From assembly GCA_017507855.1 (NCBI GenBank), contig JAFWAE010000039.1:1-40529 (forward strand): a stretch of DNA of 40,529 bases, given 5' to 3'. Each line of letters begins with the position of its first letter. Positions within the stretch are counted from its first letter, which is position 1. The translations under genes were made by a program, and so were the position numbers. Positions 25,414 to 32,520 of the stretch are shown piece by piece. The stretch comes from Clostridia bacterium. GTDB taxonomy: Bacteria; Bacillota; Clostridia; Oscillospirales; RGIG5554. The notes beneath the pieces are model-generated. The model was not told the DNA's origin. It saw only the letters and a list, made by a program, of their open reading frames with translations, and ran no database searches.

Positions 25414-25431
25414 GGGAACGCGTGCGCTCCC
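25414..25431 (-). repeat. Hairpin between carD and ispD
   Basis: A 7-bp stem with one G-T pair (GGGAGCG with CGTTCCC on the minus strand) and a 4-nt loop lies 18 bp before the ispD start. The following sequence is only weakly T-rich (CCTTCTTTG). It may act as a weak attenuator, an RNA processing site, or cover the ispD start region. Confidence 0.35.
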
Positions 25432-25462
25432 TCTGCTTTTTGCTCCTTTCTTCAGGGACGTT

Positions 25463-25954
25463 TTATGCAAGCTCCAAGGCCTTATCCAAGGCATCAAGCA
25501 ACAGCTGCTCGGCTTCTTCGTAAGGGATCTCCTTGGCCAAAGCCAGCTCGCTGACCAGGATCTGTGTGGCGGAGGTAAGCATTTTCTTCTCTCCGGTGGA
25601 CAGGCCCTTCTTGTGCTGGCGGTCATACAGGCTTTTAATGATCAATGCGGTATCTTCCATTTTTCCGCCGCGCAAACGGTCGATATTTTCCCGATAACGG
25701 CGGTTCCAGTTGTTATTGTATTCCAGATCGGCCTGTCCGATGCAGGACAATGCCTGCATGGCATGCTCGGCCGAGCAAACCGTACGCACCCCCAAGGAAG
25801 CCGTGTCCTCGGCCGGGATCATGACGGTCATCCCTTTGCCCACGTGCATGACGTAGTACGTGCGCAAATTCCCCAAAATTTCCATTTCACGGATCTCTTC
25901 GATGATGCCTGCTCCGTGAAGCGGATAAACGATCTTGTCCCCAATTGAAAACAT
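25463..25954 (-). CDS. carD: CarD/CdnL-family RNA polymerase-binding regulator
   Basis: This 163-residue protein starts at ATG 25954 with AAAAAGGAG upstream; the GTG at 25975 lies before that site and is not needed. The N-terminal CarD_CdnL_TRCF domain begins MFSIGDKIVYPLHGAGIIEEI, as in CarD proteins that bind the RNA polymerase beta subunit. The C-terminal helical domain has the conserved WNRRYRENIDRL patch, which carries a tryptophan used to hold open the promoter bubble. It probably modulates initiation at ribosomal RNA and other promoters. It heads the carD-ispD-ispF unit, a common Firmicutes order. Confidence 0.93.
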   Translation of the reverse strand: MFSIGDKIVYPLHGAGIIEEIREMEILGNLRTYYVMHVGKGMTVMIPAEDTASLGVRTVCSAEHAMQALSCIGQADLEYNNNWNRRYRENIDRLRGGKMEDTALIIKSLYDRQHKKGLSTGEKKMLTSATQILVSELALAKEIPYEEAEQLLLDALDKALELA

Positions 25955-26019
25955 AACTTGATACTCCTTTTTCACCTAGGTCATCAAAAATATGCAAGAA
26001 GCCATAGGTGTCCACAAAA

Positions 26020-26048
26020 ATTGTAACACATTGGAATCGATTTTGCAA
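26020..26048 (-). promoter_or_regulatory. Promoter of carD-ispD-ispF
   Basis: Minus-strand TTGCAA (26043-26048), 17 nt, TACAAT (26020-26025). Confidence 0.78.
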
Positions 26049-26064
26049 GGGTTTTGGGGCACAT

Positions 26065-26105
26065 AAAATCAGCTTTTGGAGAGAAAAATATTTTCAACTG
26101 ATTTT
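26065..26105. repeat. Inverted repeat upstream of the sugar nucleotidyltransferase gene
   Basis: AAAATCAG (26065-26072) and CTGATTTT (26098-26105) flank a 25-nt A/T-rich spacer, just before the AAGGAG ribosome binding site of the plus-strand gene. It could be an operator or a weak hairpin. No clear plus-strand promoter was found; TAAAAT at 26064-26069 is a possible -10. Confidence 0.35.
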
Positions 26106-26125
26106 TTGGAAGGAGTTTTGGCAAA

Positions 26126-28285
26126 ATGAAGGCTATCGTTATGGCGGGGGGAGAGGGGACTCGCCTGCGTCCCATTACGGAAAAGCTACCCAAGCCCTGC
26201 GCGGAGGTAGGGGGCGTTCCCGTTTTAAAGCGCATTTTGGAAATGCTGGAAAAAAACGGAGTGACACAGGCGGTGCTGACGCTGATGCATTTACCTGAGA
26301 CAGTGCGACAGGCCGTGGGCGACCGTTACGGGAGGATAAGTCTTTCGTCGGTAGTGGAATCTCCCCCCTTGGGCACGGCGGGAAGCGTGGCCAACGCCGT
26401 GGATGCGGAGGGCTGGCAGAAGGAGGAGCTGATCGTGATCAGCGGCGACGGACTTTGCGATTTTGATCTGTCGGAGGCCTTGGAATGCCATCGCCGTCGG
26501 GGAGCCGATGCCACCCTTTTACTGACTCAACGGGAAGAGCCGCTGGAATACGGGGTGGTGCTGACTGATGAGGCGGGCAGGATCACGGGCTTCGTGGAAA
26601 AGCCGGACTGGTCTCAGGCCACGTCGGAACTGGTCAACACGGGGATTTATATTGTAAGTCCCCGTGCCGTGGAAAGGATCCCGCGCGGCCGCCCCTTTGA
26701 TTTTGCCAAGGACCTATTTCCCCTTTTGCTGAAGGAAGGGGCGCTTTTGCTGGGGGTGGAGGCACGCGGTTATTGGTGTGACATAGGAGACCCCCGTGCC
26801 TTTTTGCAGGCCAATCTGGATCTGTTGGACGGAAAGGTCCGCAGCGATACGGCGCCGAAGGGGTTTTTCTTTGACGCCGACACGAAGGTGCTTTGTGCCG
26901 CAACGGCAAAGGTCCATCCTTCGGCCCGCTTGGAGCGCTGTGTGGTGGGAGAAAACTGCACGGTGGGGGCGCAAAGCCGCTTGCAGGATTGCGTGTTGAT
27001 GTCTCGGGCCGCCGTGGGGGAGGAATGCCGTTTGGAAGAGACGGTGGTTTGCAACGAAGCCGTGTTGGAAAGGGGCGTGCATACCTCGCCGGGCTGTGTC
27101 ATCGGCCCGCAATGGCAGGTGCCGCCCGAAAGTTACTTGGGGGCGGGAGGGACGCTACAGAAGGAAAGGGCTTATGAAGAACTCTTGAGCGGGGAATTTG
27201 GGATCGGCTTTGGCACGGCAGAGGCCTTGCGTCTGGGGCGGGCTTCGGCGGTTTTGGAGGGGCCCATTGCCGCTATGAGTGATGGGAGTGGGGAGGGAAC
27301 CTTGCTGAAAAAGGCCTTTCTTTGCGGCGCGGCGGAGCGGGGAGCGGAGACGTTTGATCTGGTGGAGGGAGCGTACGGCGTGGCCCTGTTTGCCGGCCAT
27401 ATGACCCAGAGCTTTTGGGCGTATTTTTCCTGTGAGGGAGGAGAGGTGCGAGTAAGATTGCGCGAGCGGGACGGACTGCCTCTGCGCCGCAGTAACCAAA
27501 GGAAGTTTCGGCGGGCCTTGAAGGAAACATCCGCGCCGGCGTCGCCGCCCGTGCCAACGGCTGTGATGGACGGATGGGAGACTTTATACAAAAAAGATCT
27601 GGCGGCCCGCTTTGATCTAACGGGGATCACCGTTTCCGCACAGGGAAAAACGGCCGAGCTTTTACAGGCCTGCAGGGCAGAGATCCGACCCTTGGGAAGA
27701 TTCCGTTGGGCAGACGGGGTACTTGAGGAAGCAAACGCCCGTCGCCGCGCCAACGGAGAATGGCTGGCATTGTTGCCCGCTGTGGATCGGCTGGGGAAAG
27801 GAAAAAGCATTTGCATTCCCGCCGATGCCCCCTGTGCGTTGGAGGATTTGGCTGCCGCCAATGGGACAAGGGTACTTCGCTGGCTTCTCAGCTGTGCCAA
27901 CGACAGCGACGAAGAGGCGCGCCGCGGCGCGTACGAGAACCGTTGGTTTTTGGACGAAGATTTTGCACTGCTGGCCACTTTGGAGCTGTGTCGAGAAAGG
28001 TCTTTGGATGAGGTAATGGAGGCTGTGCCTGCCTTTTTCAGGGAAAACCGCCGTGTATCTGTGGGAGAGGGAGAGCATATGCAGGTCATTCGACGTTTGC
28101 GACGGCTGCAGGGGCAGGCAGGGGCCGATCGTCAGGGCTTTCTTTTGCAGCACAAACGCGGAACCGTGACTGTGACGCCCCTGGAGAGGGGACAGTTTTT
28201 CATTTTGGCCGAGGCGGTGGCGGCGGAAACGGCCCAAGAGCTTTGTGCCGAGATCCTGGAGCAGATCAACGGACAGAAAAAATAA
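26126..28285 (+). CDS. Sugar-1-phosphate nucleotidyltransferase fused to a degenerate phosphomannomutase-like region
   Basis: This 719-residue protein starts at ATG 26126 behind GGAAGGAG. Residues 1-235 are an intact nucleotidyltransferase: GGEGTRLRPITEKLPKP, ISGDGLCDFD and FVEKPDW, followed by YWCDIGDP. Residues about 255-345 are left-handed beta-helix hexapeptide repeats. Residues about 350-715 follow the layout of the GMPP/PMM fusion family (EFGIGFGTAEALRLGRA, AAMSDGSGEGTLLKKA, final AEAVAAETAQELCAEIL). However, the mutase catalytic serine motif TASHNP, the DGDxDR metal loop and the RPSxTEP phosphate loop are not visible. It probably makes an NDP-sugar for surface glycans, with the mutase part structural or regulatory. 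The nucleotide and sugar are unknown. Confidence 0.85.
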   Translation: MKAIVMAGGEGTRLRPITEKLPKPCAEVGGVPVLKRILEMLEKNGVTQAVLTLMHLPETVRQAVGDRYGRISLSSVVESPPLGTAGSVANAVDAEGWQKEELIVISGDGLCDFDLSEALECHRRRGADATLLLTQREEPLEYGVVLTDEAGRITGFVEKPDWSQATSELVNTGIYIVSPRAVERIPRGRPFDFAKDLFPLLLKEGALLLGVEARGYWCDIGDPRAFLQANLDLLDGKVRSDTAPKGFFFDADTKVLCAATAKVHPSARLERCVVGENCTVGAQSRLQDCVLMSRAAVGEECRLEETVVCNEAVLERGVHTSPGCVIGPQWQVPPESYLGAGGTLQKERAYEELLSGEFGIGFGTAEALRLGRASAVLEGPIAAMSDGSGEGTLLKKAFLCGAAERGAETFDLVEGAYGVALFAGHMTQSFWAYFSCEGGEVRVRLRERDGLPLRRSNQRKFRRALKETSAPASPPVPTAVMDGWETLYKKDLAARFDLTGITVSAQGKTAELLQACRAEIRPLGRFRWADGVLEEANARRRANGEWLALLPAVDRLGKGKSICIPADAPCALEDLAAANGTRVLRWLLSCANDSDEEARRGAYENRWFLDEDFALLATLELCRERSLDEVMEAVPAFFRENRRVSVGEGEHMQVIRRLRRLQGQAGADRQGFLLQHKRGTVTVTPLERGQFFILAEAVAAETAQELCAEILEQINGQKK

Positions 28286-28325
28286 AAAAAGAAGGCCTGT
28301 TTTTACACGCAGGTCTTCTTTTTTT
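28284..28325 (+). terminator. Terminator of the sugar nucleotidyltransferase gene
   Basis: AAAAAAAGAAGGCCTG (28284-28299) pairs with CAGGTCTTCTTTTTTT (28310-28325) with one G-T pair and a 10-nt loop. It starts at the stop codon. Confidence 0.9.
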
Positions 28326-28344
28326 CATAATTTTGTGGTATGAT
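28316..28344 (+). promoter_or_regulatory. Candidate promoter of the membrane protein-phosphoglycerol transferase unit
   Basis: TATGAT (28339-28344) is a good -10. The matching -35 at 17 nt, TTCTTT (28316-28321), is poor and overlaps the T tract of the preceding terminator. Confidence 0.45.
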
Positions 28345-28384
28345 AACAGCGATCTGATAAATTTTTTAAGGAGAGCCAAAAAAT

Positions 28385-28738
28385 ATGTTTGCATGGATGG
28401 CATTGTGCTTGCCTGCTTTTGTGGGATTGGGAGTGTGCACGCTGTTTGGCAGGCGATTCGAGCGCTGGCAGACGGCTGTGGGCGGGTATGCATTGCTTAA
28501 CTTGACCTCCAACCTGCTTGCCATGATTTTCGTTCGTTTGCTGGCGGGGCCGCAGCAGCCCATTTCCGCCGCTTCTTTCGCCTTGGATTTTACGGTGAAA
28601 TATACGTTGGCGGCCTGTGTTTTTGCGGCGGCCGCAGCCTTGCTTTTCGAAGCTTTGGCGACAAAATTTCACTGCAGATGCAGTTTTCAAAGCAAGCAAG
28701 AGGATGAGAAAGAGAACCATGAAAAAGAGGGAAAATGA
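28385..28738 (+). CDS. Small membrane protein of unknown function
   Basis: This 117-residue protein has three predicted membrane helices (about 3-22, 33-53, 68-92) and a highly charged tail ending KQEDEKENHEKEGK. The ATG follows AAGGAGAG at a long spacing. No family is recognised. Its 3' end overlaps the start of the phosphoglycerol transferase gene by 20 bp, so the two are translationally linked. It may be an accessory or partner subunit of that transferase, but this is inference from position. Confidence 0.7.
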   Translation: MFAWMALCLPAFVGLGVCTLFGRRFERWQTAVGGYALLNLTSNLLAMIFVRLLAGPQQPISAASFALDFTVKYTLAACVFAAAAALLFEALATKFHCRCSFQSKQEDEKENHEKEGK

Positions 28739-30263
28739 ATCTTTGGCGGGACGAGTCGCCAAATGCATAGGGATCTTTTTCTGTGTGGCCTTGGGGCTGA
28801 TCGCCGTGCGAAGCGCCCTTTGGGTGACGGACAATTTCGGCTTGATCAATCCCGAACAGCTGTTGCTCAACGTGCTGATGCCTGCCGAAGGAGTCAGCAC
28901 CGATTTTGTAGCGGATTATTTGGCTACCTGCTTACCTCTTCCGCTGGTGGTGGCAGCGGTGGTTGCCATTTGTCTGGCAGACCCTTTGGGGCTTGCACTG
29001 AAGGTACAAAGAAAAAATAAAAAGAACGGGCAGATCAAGCAGTTCGTCTTTTCCTGCAACGGGGCTGTGCGTCGTTGGGGGCTGGCCATCGGCATTTTGC
29101 TGTTGGTCGGCGGGCTCGGATTTGGCATGCTCCATTTGGAGCTGCCCGAATACCTGAAAAACCGCGCGTCCCCTTCTTCGTTTATTGAAGATCATTATGC
29201 GGATCCCAAACAGGCGGAGCTGACTTTTCCCGAGCAAAAGCGAAACTTGATCTACATTTATCTGGAATCTGTGGAGACCAGCTTTTTGACCCAAGAGGTG
29301 GGAGGAGGAAAGCAGGTAGAGTTGATGCCCGGGCTGACGGCCCTGGCTCAGGAGCACCTGAATTTTTCCAACACGGAGAAGCTGGGCGGTGCTGTACAGA
29401 TCAACGGCACCAACTGGACGATTGCCGCCATGACGGCCCATTCGCTGGGCGTTCCCTTGAAATTACCCGTAAGCAGTGATGCCTATGCGGCCTATGAGGA
29501 TTTTTTGCCGGGCGCCTGGGGCATTGGAGACATTTTGGCCGCTCATGGCTATAACCAAATGCTCATGGTGGGCTCTAACGCGGCCTATGGTGGAAGAGAC
29601 AATCTGTATACCCAGCACGGCAATTATGACATTTGGGACTACGTAACGGCCAAGGACAGCGGCCATATCCCACCGGATTATTTGGTTTGGTGGGGCATGG
29701 AGGACCAAAAGCTGTACAGTGCCGCCAAGGAGCAGATTCTGGGATTGGCCTCCCGCCCCGAGCCCTTCAACTTTACCATGCTGACGGTGGACACCCATCA
29801 TATCGGCGGATATTTTTGCGATCTTTGCCGCCAAGAGCATGGCGATCAATTTTCAGACGTTATGTCCTGCGCAGACAGGCAGATCTGTGAATTTATCACC
29901 TGGCTTTCGGAACAGGAGTTTTACGAAAACACCACCGTGATCATCACGGGGGACCATTTGAGCATGGATCCGACCTATTTTGAGGATCTACCCCAAGGGT
30001 ACGTACGTACCACTCTGAACGTGTTTATCAACGCGGCGGCCACTCCCGTCAATGTCCACAATCGGCTTTTCACCACCATGGATATGTTCCCTACCGCCCT
30101 GGCGGCTTTAGGGGTACAGATCCGCGGCGACCGCCTGGCTCTGGGGACGAATTTGTTTTCCCAAGAGGCTACCTGGCCGGAGATATACGGATTGGAAAAA
30201 TTCAAAACGGAGGTGCTTCGCCCCTCCTCCTTTTACGATCAAAAGCTGTTATACGGGCAATAA
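28719..30263 (+). CDS. Membrane-anchored phosphoglycerol transferase, LtaS/OpgB-like sulfatase fold
   Basis: This 514-residue protein starts at ATG 28719; an ATG at 28704 is an alternative. It has about three N-terminal membrane helices (about 12-32, 62-84, 115-136) and an extracellular alkaline phosphatase-fold domain. Catalytic features are the metal glutamate in IYLESVETSF, the nucleophile region GTNWTIAAMTAHSLGVPL that matches OpgB-type phosphoglycerol transferases, TVDTHH and the metal site ITGDHLSMDPTYF. It probably moves glycerol phosphate from phosphatidylglycerol to a surface glycan or a lipid anchor. It has only three helices, fewer than the five of LtaS. Sulfatase activity is unlikely, since the Cys/Ser-x-Pro-x-Arg motif is missing. 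Confidence 0.85.
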   Translation: MKKRENESLAGRVAKCIGIFFCVALGLIAVRSALWVTDNFGLINPEQLLLNVLMPAEGVSTDFVADYLATCLPLPLVVAAVVAICLADPLGLALKVQRKNKKNGQIKQFVFSCNGAVRRWGLAIGILLLVGGLGFGMLHLELPEYLKNRASPSSFIEDHYADPKQAELTFPEQKRNLIYIYLESVETSFLTQEVGGGKQVELMPGLTALAQEHLNFSNTEKLGGAVQINGTNWTIAAMTAHSLGVPLKLPVSSDAYAAYEDFLPGAWGIGDILAAHGYNQMLMVGSNAAYGGRDNLYTQHGNYDIWDYVTAKDSGHIPPDYLVWWGMEDQKLYSAAKEQILGLASRPEPFNFTMLTVDTHHIGGYFCDLCRQEHGDQFSDVMSCADRQICEFITWLSEQEFYENTTVIITGDHLSMDPTYFEDLPQGYVRTTLNVFINAAATPVNVHNRLFTTMDMFPTALAALGVQIRGDRLALGTNLFSQEATWPEIYGLEKFKTEVLRPSSFYDQKLLYGQ

Positions 30264-30268
30264 ACGCC

Positions 30269-30303
30269 AAAAGGCGCCACCCCTTTGTGGGATGGCGCCT
30301 TTT
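30269..30303. terminator. Bidirectional terminator between convergent genes
   Basis: AAAAGGCGCCA (30269-30279) and TGGCGCCTTTT (30293-30303) form an 11-bp stem with an inner CCC/GGG. It lies between the stops of the phosphoglycerol transferase (plus) and glmS (minus) and can serve both. Confidence 0.9.
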
Positions 30304-30311
30304 ATGTTCGA

Positions 30312-32138
30312 TTATTCCACGGTCACACTCTTGGTCAGGTTGCGGGGCTTGTCTACGTCGCAACCGCGCTCCACGGCGGCGTAATAGGCCATCATCTGCA
30401 TCACGACCACAGCCGCATTGCTCAGGAACAGGTCCGGAATGGGAAGCAGACGGATGATATGGTCGGAAAAGCTTTCCATGGCTGCTGCACCCGCACCGCA
30501 GATCAGCGTTACGTTGGCACCGCGGGCCTTGACCTCGCGGATGTTGCTGGCCATTTTTTCGTAAACGGCTGTTTGAGTGGCCACAGCGATCACGGGAGTC
30601 CCCTCCGTGATCAGGGAAATAGTCCCGTGCTTTAGCTCACCTGCCGCGTAGGCTTCGCTGTGAATATAAGAGATCTCCTTGAGTTTCAAAGAGCCCTCCG
30701 TAATAGCTGCGTAGTCGGCGCAGCGGCCGATGAAAAAGGCGTCGTCCACCTTGGCGATCTCTTTGGCAGAGGGCATCAGGCGATCTGCATTGGCCAAAAT
30801 ATCTTCCACACAAACAGGAAGCAGGGCAAAGCCTTCCATATATTCCTCCAGCTGGGCGGGGGAAAGAAGGCCGCGGGCGTTGGCCGCCCCCACCGCCAAC
30901 AGCAAAAGCAGGGCGGCCTGGGAGGAAAAGGCCTTGGTGGTAGCCACGGCGATCTCGGGGCCGGCGTACAGGTACAGCACATGATCTGCCTCGCGGGCAA
31001 TGGTGGAGGCCACGACGTTGACGATGGCTACCACGGGTACGCCGCGTTCCTTCAGCATGCGAAGGGCGGCCAGAGTATCTGCCGTTTCACCGGATTGGGA
31101 AATGATCAAAGCCACCGTGCCGGGAGAAATGGCGGGGTTGCGGTAACGGAATTCGGAGGCCAGCTCTACGTCCATGGGAATGCCCGCAATGCTCTCAAAG
31201 GCATTTTTGCCCAACAGACCGGCGTGCATGGCCGAGCCGCAGGCTACCAAAAGCAGGCGGGAGGCGTTGGAGATCAGGTCGATATTCAGTCCGTCACCGG
31301 TGAAATCCGGCGTCCCGTTTTTGATGCGAGGGTTCAGCACGGCGCGAAGGGTGTGGGGCTGCTCGTGCATTTCCTTGAGCATAAAATGGGCGTATCCGCC
31401 CTTTTCGGCAGCATCCGCGTCCCAAAGGGCGGTCTGCACGGGTCTTTCAACGGCTTCCAGCTTGGTATTGAACACCGTCACCTTGTCGGGGGTGATGCAA
31501 GCCATGTCCCCGTCCTCCAGCACGATGTAGCGCTTAGTGTATTTCAGCACGGCGGGGATGTCGGAGGCAATAAAGTTTTCTTTTTCCCCCAGGCCGATGA
31601 TCAGGGGGTTATCCCTTTTGGCGGCATAAAGCTCGTCGGGCCGGTCGGAGAACAAAATGCCCAATGCAAAGGAACCGCCCAAAAGCTCGTAAGCCCGGGC
31701 AACGGTGGCCAAAGGTTGGCCGTCGTAAAGCTTTTCAATAAGTTGGGCGGCTACCTCCGTATCCGTTTCGGAGGCAAAGCAAACGCCTTCGCCTTGGAGC
31801 TGAGCCTTCAGTTCCATGTAATTTTCGATAATGCCGTTATGCACGATGGCCACTTTGCCGCAACGCCCGGTATGGGGATGGCTGTTGGCATCGCTGGGAG
31901 CCCCGTGGGTGGCCCAACGGGTGTGCCCCAGGCCCACGGTAATGCCGTCTACGGGCTTACTTGCCAAATGGTCGGCCAGCACACTTAGGCGGCCTTCTTT
32001 TTTGTAGACCTTGATCCCGTCGGCGGTGTTCAGGGCAATGCCTGCCGAGTCGTAGCCGCGGTATTCAAGCTTGGAAAGCCCCTCCACCAAAACGGGAGCG
32101 GCATCCCGAAATCCGGTATAACCAATGATTCCGCACAT
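30312..32138 (-). CDS. glmS: Glutamine-fructose-6-phosphate aminotransferase (isomerizing)
   Basis: This 608-residue enzyme makes glucosamine 6-phosphate, the first step toward UDP-GlcNAc for peptidoglycan. The start at ATG 32138 gives the required MCGIIGYTGF, whose cysteine becomes the N-terminal nucleophile; the longer frame to 32330 lies in the ribozyme. Glutaminase motifs include RGYDSAGIA, HTRWATHGAPS and HNGIIENY. Two SIS domains follow with LLVACGSAMHAG, SQSGETADTLAAL and the sugar-binding C-terminal HSEAYAAGELKHG. The usual C-terminus KPRNLTKSVTVE is intact. A glmS ribozyme in its leader provides feedback by the product. Confidence 0.97.
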   Translation of the reverse strand: MCGIIGYTGFRDAAPVLVEGLSKLEYRGYDSAGIALNTADGIKVYKKEGRLSVLADHLASKPVDGITVGLGHTRWATHGAPSDANSHPHTGRCGKVAIVHNGIIENYMELKAQLQGEGVCFASETDTEVAAQLIEKLYDGQPLATVARAYELLGGSFALGILFSDRPDELYAAKRDNPLIIGLGEKENFIASDIPAVLKYTKRYIVLEDGDMACITPDKVTVFNTKLEAVERPVQTALWDADAAEKGGYAHFMLKEMHEQPHTLRAVLNPRIKNGTPDFTGDGLNIDLISNASRLLLVACGSAMHAGLLGKNAFESIAGIPMDVELASEFRYRNPAISPGTVALIISQSGETADTLAALRMLKERGVPVVAIVNVVASTIAREADHVLYLYAGPEIAVATTKAFSSQAALLLLLAVGAANARGLLSPAQLEEYMEGFALLPVCVEDILANADRLMPSAKEIAKVDDAFFIGRCADYAAITEGSLKLKEISYIHSEAYAAGELKHGTISLITEGTPVIAVATQTAVYEKMASNIREVKARGANVTLICGAGAAAMESFSDHIIRLLPIPDLFLSNAAVVVMQMMAYYAAVERGCDVDKPRNLTKSVTVE

Positions 32139-32174
32139 AATTTCAAACCTCTTTCTCAGTTTTCCCCCGGAGAA

Positions 32175-32360
32175 ACGGTTTGTGCGCTGAAGAAATCCGT
32201 GGCAACCCCTTGTGCGGCGGTTTACACCGCCGTTTTGCAGGTTGTCTTGCGGCCTCGGACAGACCGAAGGGCATCCGCCGAATCTTTCGATACGCGTCGC
32301 AGTATTGCGCGCTCTCCCTTTCCTCGTCAACCGTTGCTGAAACGGTCCCGGCGCTTTTTA
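32175..32360 (-). ncRNA. glmS ribozyme
   Basis: The minus-strand leader of glmS contains the hallmark blocks of this self-cleaving riboswitch in order: AGCGCCGGGACC with the expected cleavage between A (32355) and G (32354), GTTGACGAGG, TATCGA followed by TTCGGCGGATGCCC, and a downstream helix CGGCGGTGTAAACCGCCG that can close P4-like pairing. Glucosamine 6-phosphate would act as cofactor and lower glmS mRNA. The 3' border is approximate. Confidence 0.92.
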
Positions 32361-32428
32361 CATAAAACGGGCTTTGGGCTGTCTCATCTCCCTTTCCAAA
32401 TAGTTTCGTGTCTACGGGGGATCAATTT

Positions 32429-32457
32429 ATTATATACCAAACGGGTCTCTTTTGCAA
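32429..32457 (-). promoter_or_regulatory. Promoter of glmS
   Basis: Minus-strand TTGCAA (32452-32457), 17 nt, TATAAT (32429-32434). The transcript would begin about 65 nt upstream of the ribozyme cleavage site. Confidence 0.85.
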
Positions 32458-32464
32458 TCGTTTT

Positions 32465-32508
32465 TCGGAAAAAAGGCAAAACAAAAGGGCAGTGCCGCGG
32501 CACTGCCC
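32465..32508 (-). terminator. Terminator of beta-helix unit 2
   Basis: A perfect 22-bp palindrome (GGGCAGTGCC with GGCACTGCCC, 32487-32508) is followed on the minus strand by TTTTGTTTTGCC and a further T run. It lies 12 bp after the stop of the lipoprotein gene. Confidence 0.9.
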
Positions 32509-32520
32509 CAAGAAAAAGGT

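Noticed and set aside
27172..28089. 305-codon open frame on the minus strand
   Set aside because: It is antisense to the C-terminal half of the nucleotidyltransferase fusion, Ser/Arg/Pro-rich, with no known motif.
28719..30263. Arylsulfatase
   Set aside because: The sulfatase-fold domain lacks the Cys/Ser-x-Pro-x-Arg activation motif and instead matches the phosphoglycerol transferase threonine region.
30660..31988. 442-codon open frame on the plus strand
   Set aside because: It is antisense to glmS, which is certain. It reflects codon bias only.
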